From: CAVYXA01 sp963846775
GTDB lineage: Bacteria > Verrucomicrobiota > Verrucomicrobiia > Chthoniobacterales > UBA10450
Length of the DNA: 64,000 nucleotides
Assembly: GCA_963846775.1 (NCBI GenBank)
Contig: CAWJXB010000001.1
Span: 248,001-312,000 of the forward strand
Direction: 5' to 3'
The notes beneath the pieces were generated by a model, which was not told the origin of the DNA, searched no databases, and was given only the letters and a program-made list of their open reading frames with translations. Shown here in pieces: positions 33,519 through 41,437 of this stretch (its first letter is position 1; every line of letters starts with the position of its first letter). A program made the translations under genes and the position numbers.

Positions 33519-34433
33519 TCAGAGCGGTCCGCGATAACGTCGCAGTCGAATTGCCGCCGCGATGAATAGCGCGGCGAGCATCAATCCAATCCAGAGACTA
33601 GGGCTGCTCAGATATTTTCCGGGGGTCAGTTGCCAGAACGAATCGATCGCGACGCCATGTTTCGGTTCGAAGCCGAATGCTCCCGGCGCGAATCCGAATA
33701 AGCGTTCCTTGAGCATCGAAGTGAAATGCGAGGTGCCGAATGTGATTCGTTCGAAAATTCCAATCACGATCAGCGGCAACACCGCCCAAAGAAATGCCGC
33801 ATGTCGCACCATGCTCGAAACCAGCAGCGCCCATCCGTAAATCGGTGCATGCCAGAGCGCGATGACAACAAGGCCGTAAACGAGCACGATCCAGTTTTGA
33901 ATCCACGGAATGGTCGTCCATGTCGATCCGGGACTCATTCCGTGCCCGATGAGAACTCCGCTCGTCCAAAATAACATGACAAGCTGAGTTGCGATAATGA
34001 TCACCAGGACGATCAATGGCAGAACGGCGAGGGGAATTGTCGCCTTGGATAGAACGGTCGTGAAATCGGAAACCGGCAACGATTTCCAAAACAAAATGCT
34101 GCGATCGCGGCGTTCACCATGCAGCGCATCGAGACAATAAAAAACACCGACAATGAATGCGGTGAAAATCAGCACCATTGCTGCGACGTCGTAGGGCGCT
34201 TCAATCCCAGCGCGCGCTTTCCCCGACCCGAGCATCAACACGGTTGCTCTGCGTTCCGGCAAACCGACCGTGCTCACCAGGAAACCAAGCACGACAACGG
34301 TGGCAACAATCAGGGGCGCGATGTAAAGCGAACGGTTCTCCCATACCTCGCGCCACACCGACCAGTAGAAGGGACGGACCACTGACATCTGGCCACTGAC
34401 TACTGACCTCTCATCTGCAGATGAAGTATTCAT
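33519..34433 (-). CDS. ABC-2-type exporter permease
   Basis: A 304-residue permease with six helices, including LIVATVVVLGFLVSTVGL and PLIVLVIIIATQLVMLF, and HGERRDRSILFWKSLPVSD, a motif typical of ABC-2 permeases paired with YtrB-like ATPases. It overlaps the ATPase gene by four bases (ATGA at 34430-34433) and should form the export channel with it. The first 22 residues (SVVSGQMSVVRP region) are encoded by a degenerate repeat tract that spans the gene junction, so they are probably not part of the ancestral protein. Confidence 0.88.
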   Translation of the reverse strand: MNTSSADERSVVSGQMSVVRPFYWSVWREVWENRSLYIAPLIVATVVVLGFLVSTVGLPERRATVLMLGSGKARAGIEAPYDVAAMVLIFTAFIVGVFYCLDALHGERRDRSILFWKSLPVSDFTTVLSKATIPLAVLPLIVLVIIIATQLVMLFWTSGVLIGHGMSPGSTWTTIPWIQNWIVLVYGLVVIALWHAPIYGWALLVSSMVRHAAFLWAVLPLIVIGIFERITFGTSHFTSMLKERLFGFAPGAFGFEPKHGVAIDSFWQLTPGKYLSSPSLWIGLMLAALFIAAAIRLRRYRGPL

Positions 34434-34480
34434 TTCGCTTCTTTGACCTCTGCTTTCTGATTTCTGACCTCTGAATTTCC
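34372..34480. repeat. Degenerate TCTGACCTCTGA tract across the ATPase/permease junction
   Basis: Imperfect units such as CTGACATCTGGCCACTGAC and CTGACCTCTGAATTT run through the last codons of the ATPase gene and the first codons of the permease gene, which overlap here. On the minus strand the tract codes SEVRNQKAEVK at the end of the ATPase and SVVSGQMSVV at the start of the permease. It is the same kind of tract as 22228-22318. Confidence 0.7.
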
Positions 34481-35317
34481 CATTACCGCCACGAACAAAT
34501 CGGCAATGCTCGGCGTACGCACGTCGCCCAGCGCGGACAGTTGCCCGCGATCGACCTGGTCGAACAGCATCACGCTGCGCCCGAAGACTTGGCGCTCATG
34601 CATCGGCTTCAGCGAGCGCGCACCGGCCACATGGTCGGGATGCAGCATTACTTCCACGTAGCGCGCTTCGAATTGGTCCATGCTGCATTCGAGCACGATG
34701 CGGCCATGATTGATGAACATGAGATCGGTCAGGACATCCTGGACCTCTTCCACCTGATGCGTTGTCACGATAATTGTGCGTTTGCCGTCGAAGTAATCGT
34801 TCAACAGCGAATCGTAGAATTGTTTCCGATAGAGAATGTCGAGACCGAGCGTCGGCTCATCGAGTACCAGCAACTTCGCGTCAATTGCCATCACTATCGC
34901 GAGATGCAATTGCGCCACCATCCCCTTCGATAATTGCCTGACCTTGCTCGTGCGCTTGATCTCCGTCTTCCCCAGAAAACTTTCCGCTTTTGCGCGATCG
35001 AATTTCGGATGCACGCCAGCGACGTAGTCGAGCAAGTCTGAAACGCGGATCCAACGCGGCAGGACCGCGACATCGGCGATGAAAGAAACATCGCGCATAA
35101 GCTGCTCGCGCGCGTTCCACGGGTCGCGTCCGAGAACGGTTAACTTTCCTTGATATGAAGTGAGACCGAGAATCGCGTTGAGCGCGGTCGTCTTGCCCGC
35201 GCCATTGGGACCGATGAGCCCGAGGATGCGGCCCTCTTCCACGCGAAGATCCACATTGTCCAGCGCGACAGTTGTGCCAAAAACTTTGCGGAGACCATGT
35301 GCTTCGATCGTAGCCAT
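34430..35317 (-). CDS. ABC exporter ATPase (YtrB-like)
   Basis: A 295-residue ABC ATPase. Walker A is GPNGAGKTT, the signature LSKGMVAQL, Walker B LLVLDEPTLGLD, followed by the switch histidine in IIVTTHQ. It begins five bases after the GntR stop and overlaps the permease by ATGA, making a regulator-ATPase-permease unit like the Bacillus ytrA-ytrB set. The C-terminal end after VMGNSEVRN is repeat-derived. Exported substrate unknown; YtrA-controlled exporters often respond to cell-envelope stress or antibiotics. Confidence 0.92.
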   Translation of the reverse strand: MATIEAHGLRKVFGTTVALDNVDLRVEEGRILGLIGPNGAGKTTALNAILGLTSYQGKLTVLGRDPWNAREQLMRDVSFIADVAVLPRWIRVSDLLDYVAGVHPKFDRAKAESFLGKTEIKRTSKVRQLSKGMVAQLHLAIVMAIDAKLLVLDEPTLGLDILYRKQFYDSLLNDYFDGKRTIIVTTHQVEEVQDVLTDLMFINHGRIVLECSMDQFEARYVEVMLHPDHVAGARSLKPMHERQVFGRSVMLFDQVDRGQLSALGDVRTPSIADLFVAVMGNSEVRNQKAEVKEAK

Positions 35318-35321
35318 GTCG

Positions 35322-35711
35322 TTAGCGCGCCTCCTTGTGCTTATTTGTTTTACTAGCAGTGCGCTTCGCACCATCGAGTTCTTTCTCGGTCAGCCCAAGC
35401 CGCTGAATCTTCTCCGCGACCCGCGGCCATTCTTCGTTGAGAAATTTCTGGCGCTCGCCTTTGAGCAACAGATCGCGCGCGCCGGCTTTAACGAACATGC
35501 CGAGACCGCGCTTCATCTCGACCAGATCTTCATCAACCAATTGCTGATAAGCCTTCAACACCGTGAGCGGATTGATGCGGTATTCGGCCGCGACATTACG
35601 CACCGAGGGCAACGGATCACCTTCTTTGAGCAAGCCGTCGAGAATCATATGCACGGCCCGATCACGCAGCTGGCGATAAATCGGCTGACTATCATTCCAC
35701 TCACGATTCAT
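35322..35711 (-). CDS. GntR-family regulator, YtrA subfamily
   Basis: A 129-residue winged-helix repressor. The N-terminal DNA-binding domain is clear: QPIYRQLRDRAVHMILDG, then PLPSVRNVAAEYRINPLTVLKAYQQLVDEDLVEMKRGLGMFV. The short C-terminal helical region without a ligand domain marks the YtrA subgroup, whose members repress a following ABC exporter. It is the first gene of the minus-strand train. A perfect palindrome about 200 bp upstream is a likely operator. ATG 35711 is the start with family similarity; an in-frame extension to 35759 lacks it. Confidence 0.9.
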   Translation of the reverse strand: MNREWNDSQPIYRQLRDRAVHMILDGLLKEGDPLPSVRNVAAEYRINPLTVLKAYQQLVDEDLVEMKRGLGMFVKAGARDLLLKGERQKFLNEEWPRVAEKIQRLGLTEKELDGAKRTASKTNKHKEAR

Positions 35712-35912
35712 CCCTGTTTTCCGAGCACCTCTCCCTGTAGCCACGGGCGGAGCCTGCACTGAGCGAAGTCGAATGTGTCGCCGTGTGTGTTTCGAATCTC
35801 CCGCCTAGTTCGCTGCATTCTTTACCCTGGCCGCCCGCTTGCGAACGGTTTCGGAGCAGCTCCTCATCGCTTGGGAACCTTTGTGAACTGGAATAGCGAA
35901 GGCGGTTCATCC

Positions 35913-35936
35913 GGTGTTATAGTGAACTATAACACC
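35913..35936. promoter_or_regulatory. Perfect palindrome, probable operator for the GntR/YtrA regulator
   Basis: Arms GGTGTTATAG (35913-35922) and CTATAACACC (35927-35936) are exact complements around TGAA. This is the size and symmetry of operators for YtrA-type dimers, and it lies upstream of the regulator's own gene. It is AT-rich in GC-rich surroundings. The 325 bp between the regulator start (35711) and the secreted-protein gene (36037) holds nothing else clear. It could also serve the plus-strand gene at 36037, about 100 bp away. Confidence 0.65.
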
Positions 35937-36036
35937 AGCTCACGCGCAAGTTCTTTTTGCGGTTTTTTTTGCATGCGAAAAACAGCCTCGATTTTCGCTA
36001 TTGACCTCGAACGGCGTTTCTGCCGGAATCGCCGCC

Positions 36037-36540
36037 ATGATTAAAACTCCAATTGCAGTTCTGTCTGTGGCTCTGTCGTTTATCGCGACAGCGGCCTGTT
36101 TTGCAGCAAACCCACACAAGGCGGCAAACCCGCAGATGGCCGCGAACCCGCAGATGGGGACGTGGAAACTTAATGAGGCCAAATCGAAATTACGGCCAGG
36201 GATGGGCAAGAACACGACCGTTATGTACGTGCAGGAAGGGGACAAAACTAAAGTGACAGTCGATGGCATGGACAAGGATGGGAAACCGGCGCACAGCGTC
36301 TGGGTCGGCAAGTTCGATGGAAAATCCTACAAGACGAAAGGGAATCCGGGTTGGGATTCAGCCGCCTATAAAATGGTGAACGATCACACCAACGCCATTA
36401 CCACTTGGAAGAATGGCAAAGTGGCTTGGTCGGGCCAGATCACAGTCGCGAAGGATGGCAAATCCCGCACGGTCACTATGAATGGGACAGACGCGAACGG
36501 GAAGAAGTTCATGTCCAAAGCCGTTTACGATAAAGAGTAG
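36037..36540 (+). CDS. Small secreted protein, function unknown
   Basis: A 167-residue protein with a signal peptide (MIKTPIAVLSVALSFIATAACFAANP, cut after CFA or nearby). A short internal repeat of (K/M)AANPQM follows. The body reads GTWKLNEAKSKLRPG and then strands with VTVDGMDKDGKPAHSVWVGKFDG, WDSAAYKMVNDHTNAITTWK and GKKFMSKAVYDKE. This two-halves pattern resembles lipocalin-like or DUF-type periplasmic proteins, but I cannot name the family. It is divergent from the GntR gene with a palindrome between. Confidence 0.75.
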   Translation: MIKTPIAVLSVALSFIATAACFAANPHKAANPQMAANPQMGTWKLNEAKSKLRPGMGKNTTVMYVQEGDKTKVTVDGMDKDGKPAHSVWVGKFDGKSYKTKGNPGWDSAAYKMVNDHTNAITTWKNGKVAWSGQITVAKDGKSRTVTMNGTDANGKKFMSKAVYDKE

Positions 36541-36628
36541 GCTGCGCTGCCCGCCGGCGCGGTGGATTGGTTGAATCGCTGAACCGTTACAACGGAAAAG
36601 GGCGAAGCTAGATCAACATGGCAGAAGC

Positions 36629-36658
36629 GCACCGTCACGGCTTCAATCGTGACGGTGC
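36629..36658. terminator. Perfect hairpin between convergent genes, probable terminator
   Basis: Arms GCACCGTCACG (36629-36639) and CGTGACGGTGC (36648-36658) with an eight-base loop lie between the secreted-protein gene (stop 36540) and the convergent TolB/TPR gene (stop 36750). It is symmetric and could stop transcription from either side; no T run follows directly. Confidence 0.55.
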
Positions 36659-36749
36659 GGCGATGCAGTTTTATCGATCTTTACTGGTTGGCGGCGACGA
36701 GGCGTGCAAACGTTGTGCCGATTTAGCTCGCCGAAAAAACCTGCTGACT

Positions 36750-38543
36750 TCACTTGAAAACAACCGAGCCCTTGAATTCTCTCGTGGGAACGATCCTCTC
36801 GGCCAGCGCTTCAAAACGCGCGTCACCGTGCAGTGGACGCAGGTCAGGATCCACTCTGACCCAATTCAGGTCCGGCTGGTGCTTCGCGTAGGACGACTCG
36901 AGCCATTTCATGGCTTCGTCTTTTTGGCCGAGCGCCAGATGAATGAGAGCAAATGAATAGTCGGGGACGTAACGCTGTTTCGCGATTTCCTGAAGCTTAT
37001 CCAAAATGCTGAGAGCTGCCGTTCGATCACCTGCTTTCGCTTTTGCGGCACCAAGCAAACCAAGTGGCAAGGGATCATCATCGAGCTGAGTTGCTTTTTC
37101 GTATTCGGCGATGGCACCGGACAAATCACCAACGCGTTCGAGCGCCTGCCCAAGACCCCAGTGTACCGAATAATTGCGCGGATCCATTTCTATCGCCTTT
37201 TTGAATTGTGTGACCGCTTCCTGATAATGTCCTGTGATCCAGTAAACCGTTCCGGTATCAGTGTTGTTGACGATCGAGAGGGGATCGAGTTCGAGCGCAC
37301 GTTTCGTTTCGGCATTCGCGCGGTCAAATTCTCCCAGCGCTGGAAGGACGGAATCTCCGAACCAGTGATGCGCGATTGCGTAATTGGGATTTAAGCGAAT
37401 CGCTTCCTCAAACTCGCGAACCGAAGCGGGAAAGTCGAAATCGAAAAGCGCGTGAACGAGACCAAGCGAGGCGTGCGGTTCGCCCAGATTCGGATCGAGG
37501 GCGACGGCTTTTTCCGCCATCGCGATCGCTTTCGGATACATTTCCGTCGGCACTCCACCACCGTAAAGAGGCAGGAGCAGGTAACAGTCTGCCATTCCGG
37601 CGTATGCAACAGCATAGTTCGGATCGGAATTCGCTGCCTGCTCGAAGTAACTAAGCGCCGTCTTCATATCCGCACTCGTGCGTTTGTTCCAAAAGAATCT
37701 CCCTTTTAGGTAAAGCTCGTAGGCTTCGGCGTTCTCGGTGGGTTTCTTCGATATTTCCCTTCTCTCGGAGCCGGTGAGCTTTGCCTCAAGGTTTTCTGCG
37801 ATGGCTTTTGCGACGTCGCTTTCGACGGAGAAAATGTCGGTCAGCTGGCGATCGTAAATTTCAGCCCATAGATGCGCATCACTCAGTGCATTGATCAGCT
37901 GCACATCAACGCGCACCTCGTCCTTCACTTTTTGCACACTGCCTTCGAGAATATTCGTAACGCCGAGTTCCTTTGCGATTTGCGGCAAATTTTCTGGCGC
38001 ACTCTTGAAGTGCTGCGTCGAAGTGCGCGAGATCACTTTGAGATCCGCCACTTTCGCCAGCCGGGTCAGAATTTCGTCCTGCACGCCTTCAGCAAAGTAA
38101 GCGTTGTCGGGATCGCGACTCAGATTATCGAACGGCAATACCGCAATTGATTTTGCGGGTAGCTCCGTGCGAGCTGCGCTGGCAGTATTCCAAGCACTGT
38201 AGCGTCCGAGAAGAAATAACCCGATCGAAATCGCGGCGCCAATCACGGCGACATAAATCCATGCTCGCTTTTTCTTCCCGGCCGTTGCTGGCATCGCATC
38301 GGCCGTTTCAGTGCGGGTAATTCCCTGCGGCGTCAGTTCAAACATCCAGGCGAGGACCAGGGCAATCGGCAGCCCTATTATTATGAGCAGAACAATTAAT
38401 CGGATCACCCAGTTCGGAACATCAAAGACCGGAAAAACCTGCGCGATTCCTTGAGAGAGCGCCCAACCGGCGATGATGTAAGCAACCGCGACCTTGTAAA
38501 CATTGCGCCGCTTCAGCTCGGCGAAGAAATTGTGAATCTTCAT
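36750..38543 (-). CDS. Membrane-anchored TolB-like/TPR protein (paralogue 7, last of operon)
   Basis: A 597-residue protein of the family that fills this operon. The N-terminus FFAELKRRNVYKVAVAY is followed by two helices (about 17-39 and 44-66), an ELTPQGI segment, and a third helix at about 93-113 (WIYVAVIGAAISIGLFLLG). Residues 130-265 are a TolB-N-like domain (SIAVLPFDNLSRDPDNAYF ... LRVDVQLINA ... IYDRQLTDIFSVESDVAKAIA). Residues about 275-570 are TPR helices, ending RGDARFEALAERI-like. By the positive-inside rule the TolB/TPR part should be outside the cytoplasm. It overlaps the preceding paralogue by ATGA. Role unknown; relatives carry cyclase or DNA-binding domains. Confidence 0.85.
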   Translation of the reverse strand: MKIHNFFAELKRRNVYKVAVAYIIAGWALSQGIAQVFPVFDVPNWVIRLIVLLIIIGLPIALVLAWMFELTPQGITRTETADAMPATAGKKKRAWIYVAVIGAAISIGLFLLGRYSAWNTASAARTELPAKSIAVLPFDNLSRDPDNAYFAEGVQDEILTRLAKVADLKVISRTSTQHFKSAPENLPQIAKELGVTNILEGSVQKVKDEVRVDVQLINALSDAHLWAEIYDRQLTDIFSVESDVAKAIAENLEAKLTGSERREISKKPTENAEAYELYLKGRFFWNKRTSADMKTALSYFEQAANSDPNYAVAYAGMADCYLLLPLYGGGVPTEMYPKAIAMAEKAVALDPNLGEPHASLGLVHALFDFDFPASVREFEEAIRLNPNYAIAHHWFGDSVLPALGEFDRANAETKRALELDPLSIVNNTDTGTVYWITGHYQEAVTQFKKAIEMDPRNYSVHWGLGQALERVGDLSGAIAEYEKATQLDDDPLPLGLLGAAKAKAGDRTAALSILDKLQEIAKQRYVPDYSFALIHLALGQKDEAMKWLESSYAKHQPDLNWVRVDPDLRPLHGDARFEALAERIVPTREFKGSVVFK

Positions 38544-40576
38544 TTTGGCGCGAGGGAGGCGACCAGTTTTTCAAATCGCGCATCGCCGCGCAACGGCTTC
38601 CAAAGCGGATGAAACTTCAACCGGGCATAATTGATATAGCTCGGCATCGACGCCAGTTTTTGCAGCAGTTCGATGGCCCGATCGTGGTCGTTGTTCCAAG
38701 TGTAAACCTGGGCCAAGCCTTCCAGCACTAATCCGCCATCGTATATGTCTTTCGAGATTGGCATCAAGTCGGTGGCATGCTGCGCTTCCTGCAACGCCAG
38801 CTCCTTTTGGCCGAGAGCGGCATCGACCTGTGCGAGAACGGCGATTGTTCGCGCGTGTTCTGGCTTAACGACCAATCGCTGCGCCAAAATCGCGCGGGCG
38901 TTGCGGAAAGCGGCAGCGGCCCGCGCGGAATCGCTTTTGTCGCGTGCAATCATCGCCTCGAACCAGGCCTTCGGATAATAGAAGCTGAAATCGATGTCTT
39001 GAAAATCCTGGCGGGGCGAAGCGGCCAGGACGCGCTCGGCTTCCGCGTAATTGCCATCGATCAAAGCGAACATGACGCGAGCAGGAGTTTGCCCGCCGGC
39101 CACGTCCATGTCCGCCGATTCGGCCAAGGTGTCGCGCAACGGTTTCGAGTCGCCGGTTCCGCTGAAGATGGCAGAGGCCCGCCGGAATTGAACAATTGGG
39201 GTTTGTTCTCCCGCCGCGATCACCCGGTCGTAGGTCTGGACAGCTTCCGGGAATCTTCGTTGCAGAACGAAGGTGTCGGCGAGCAAATTGTAGGCATTCG
39301 GATTTCTTGGATCGAGCGCGACGGCCGTGGAAAAATCTCGTTCCGCCTCGAGCCAATGATTCCGCCGCCGGTTAATGTAGCCGGAGAGGATAAAGAAAGG
39401 CGTGCTGTTGGGCAGACCGGGACGGGCAATGGCGAGTTCTTCCAGCGCGCGATCGTAGTCGCGACGGCAACGGAACAAAAAATCGCCCATCGCAAGATGC
39501 GCTTCGGCTGAGTCGGGCCGAAGTCGCAGCGCGGCCTTTACCGCCGCTTCGGCGAGAAGGATGCGATCCTGGGTCGGGTCAAGGTCGAAAAAGTAGAGCA
39601 GATCATTCGCTCGCGCCGCGTAGCAATAGGCGGAGACGAAGTTCCCGTCGCGCTTGGTCGCTTCATCCAATGATTGCAGTGCGGTGAGCAAGGCAGCTCG
39701 CACGTCCTCGGCAATGAGATAGCTGTCGATGATTTGCTTGGCTTGAAGATAAAGCTCAAACGCAACCAGATCCTGGGTCGGCCGCTCTTCAATCTCCGCC
39801 TTTTGCGTGGGCGAAAGCTTCGCCTTTAGCTGGGCGACAATCGATTCCGCCAGCTCGCTCTGGATGGCGAACAAATCCGCGGCGGTGCGATCGTAGGTCT
39901 CGGCCCAAATATGTGTGTCCGTGCGGGCGTCGATTAATTCCGCATTGATCCGAAGCCGATTTCGAGCGCGTTGCACGGAGCCTTCAAGAATGTAGGCGAC
40001 GCCGAGTTGTTGACCGATCTCACGCAAATTCCGCGCGGCTCCGGTTTTGTATTGGCGCACGCTGGTGTGGCTAATCACTTTTAGATCAGAGACCTTGGCC
40101 AGATTGGTTAGGATTTGATCCTGCACTCCGTCCGCGAAGTAGCTGTTTTGTTTGTCGTCGCTCAAGTTTTCGAATGGCAACACGGCGATCGATTTTGTTG
40201 ATGTATCGACCGCAGCACTTTGCTTTGCGCTGTAGCGGCCAAGAAGAAATAATGCGATCGAGACAGACGCTCCGAGCACGACCACATAAATCCAGACGCG
40301 CTTTTTGTGCGGGGCCATCGCGGGCATCGCGTTCGCTTGGTCAGTCCGCTTGATCCCTTCCGGCGTCAGCTCGAACGCCCAAGCCAGAACAACCGCGACG
40401 GGAAAACCTACTATTATTAACAGCACAATGAATCGAATCGCCCAGTTCGGTACGTCGAACACCGGAAAAACTTGCGCGATTCCTTGCGAGAGCGCCCAGC
40501 CAGCGACGATGTAGGCGACCGCGACTTTGTAAACATTGCGCCGCTTTAGCTCGGCGAAGAAGTTCTTCGAATTCAT
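38540..40576 (-). CDS. Membrane-anchored TolB-like/TPR protein (paralogue 6)
   Basis: A 678-residue paralogue. N-terminus NFFAELKRRNVYKVAVAYIV, three helices as in paralogue 7 (third: WIYVVVLGASVSIALFLLG), TolB-N-like domain (KSIAVLPFENLSDDKQNSYF ... LRINAELIDARTDTHIWAETYDR) and a longer TPR array to about residue 660. The end, KFHPLWKPLRGDARFEKLVA, is the family's conserved C-terminal motif. Its stop overlaps the start of paralogue 7 (ATGA at 38540-38543). Upstream it is separated from its former neighbour by vapBC and pepT. Confidence 0.85.
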   Translation of the reverse strand: MNSKNFFAELKRRNVYKVAVAYIVAGWALSQGIAQVFPVFDVPNWAIRFIVLLIIVGFPVAVVLAWAFELTPEGIKRTDQANAMPAMAPHKKRVWIYVVVLGASVSIALFLLGRYSAKQSAAVDTSTKSIAVLPFENLSDDKQNSYFADGVQDQILTNLAKVSDLKVISHTSVRQYKTGAARNLREIGQQLGVAYILEGSVQRARNRLRINAELIDARTDTHIWAETYDRTAADLFAIQSELAESIVAQLKAKLSPTQKAEIEERPTQDLVAFELYLQAKQIIDSYLIAEDVRAALLTALQSLDEATKRDGNFVSAYCYAARANDLLYFFDLDPTQDRILLAEAAVKAALRLRPDSAEAHLAMGDFLFRCRRDYDRALEELAIARPGLPNSTPFFILSGYINRRRNHWLEAERDFSTAVALDPRNPNAYNLLADTFVLQRRFPEAVQTYDRVIAAGEQTPIVQFRRASAIFSGTGDSKPLRDTLAESADMDVAGGQTPARVMFALIDGNYAEAERVLAASPRQDFQDIDFSFYYPKAWFEAMIARDKSDSARAAAAFRNARAILAQRLVVKPEHARTIAVLAQVDAALGQKELALQEAQHATDLMPISKDIYDGGLVLEGLAQVYTWNNDHDRAIELLQKLASMPSYINYARLKFHPLWKPLRGDARFEKLVASLAPK

Positions 40577-40611
40577 GGTCGGAGGTCAGCGATTCTCTGC
40601 GCCGGCTGTAG

Positions 40612-41019
40612 TCAAACTGACGCCAGCGCTTCGTTCAGGGACTGCGTCAACGCGGGTGCAGCGGCCCGTAATTTCGCGTCCTCAGTCACGAGGCGGCTGC
40701 CGAGTTGCTGCGCGAGCGCGAGAAAGCGCGCGTCGTACGCCGTCGTGCCGTAACGAAGCGCGGCATCCAAAGCAGCTTGATGGCTGACCCGAAACAGGTT
40801 CGGCTGGAGAAACGCGGCGGCGCGAGCAAGGCAGTCGCGCGCGGTCGCAGCCGTGATGTAGCGCGCTCGCTCGTACGTTATAAGCATATTGCTTAGCTCG
40901 ATCAGCGCGAGCGGTTCGGTCCGCCAAATCTGATCCTGAGCAAACAATTTGGTCACCGCGTCGGTGCGCGCGCTCCGCACATACAGCGGCGCAATGATGT
41001 TGGTGTCGGTGACAAACAT
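40612..41019 (-). CDS. vapC: VapC-type PIN-domain toxin
   Basis: A 135-residue PIN-domain ribonuclease. The acidic residues are visible in MFVTDTNIIAPL (first Asp), PLALIELSN (Glu), TTAYDARFLALA (Asp) and RLVTEDAKL (Asp). In VapBC modules the toxin cleaves RNA, often tRNA, when the antitoxin is degraded. It lies 14 bp after the antitoxin gene on the same strand; an in-frame start at 41049 would overlap it. Both genes lie within what was once a TolB/TPR operon. Confidence 0.88.
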   Translation of the reverse strand: MFVTDTNIIAPLYVRSARTDAVTKLFAQDQIWRTEPLALIELSNMLITYERARYITAATARDCLARAAAFLQPNLFRVSHQAALDAALRYGTTAYDARFLALAQQLGSRLVTEDAKLRAAAPALTQSLNEALASV

Positions 41020-41033
41020 TCCAGGTATCGCAG

Positions 41034-41258
41034 TTAATCGCGGCCCCAAGCGATGGCTGCTTCAATCTCTTCCGTCGTCGGCTTGAACCCGCCGCGCAGT
41101 TTGACCGGCTTCGGAAGCCTCGGTCGACGTGCCTTGCCTGCGGCGATGCCTCTCTGGAGTAACTCGGCGATCGTGTCTTTGAGCTTCTTGTGTTCGTGAA
41201 CCGCGCGAATCTTTACTTTCCGCATCAATTCATCGGGCAAATCCAGCGTGGTTTTCAT
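41034..41258 (-). CDS. vapB: VapB-like antitoxin
   Basis: A 74-residue antitoxin. The N-terminus MKTTLDLPDELMRKVKIRA is a ribbon-helix-helix or similar DNA-binding start, and the tail KLRGGFKPTTEEIEAAIAWGRD should wrap the toxin. In these systems the antitoxin neutralises the toxin and represses the operon. ATG 41258 is chosen because the frame upstream encodes a scrap of a TolB/TPR paralogue (41326-41371). The gene is followed by vapC. Confidence 0.8.
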   Translation of the reverse strand: MKTTLDLPDELMRKVKIRAVHEHKKLKDTIAELLQRGIAAGKARRPRLPKPVKLRGGFKPTTEEIEAAIAWGRD

Positions 41259-41325
41259 GCCGCCATATTCCCAGAAAGCTGGTTTTATGTCAATGATGGT
41301 CCGTGCAACGTAATCGGCCGCCCTC

Positions 41326-41371
41326 GTATTTATGAGCAGGACGATCAAACGGATCGCCCAGTCGTGCATCA
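41326..41371 (-). pseudogene. Scrap of a TolB/TPR paralogue: second transmembrane helix
   Basis: The minus strand here codes HDWAIRLIVLLIN, which matches the second helix of the neighbouring paralogues (NWVIRLIVLLII at about 38390-38430 and NWAIRFIVLLII at 40395-40445), with clear nucleotide similarity over about 45 bp. It is not part of a gene. It is the second piece of the paralogue whose N-terminal piece lies at 42838-42879. Confidence 0.75.
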
Positions 41372-41437
41372 CCCGAACCTCGACCCAGCTTGAGCCCAGG
41401 AGAGTTGCGCGGGGATATTCGGCACGGAGAGTCCGAA

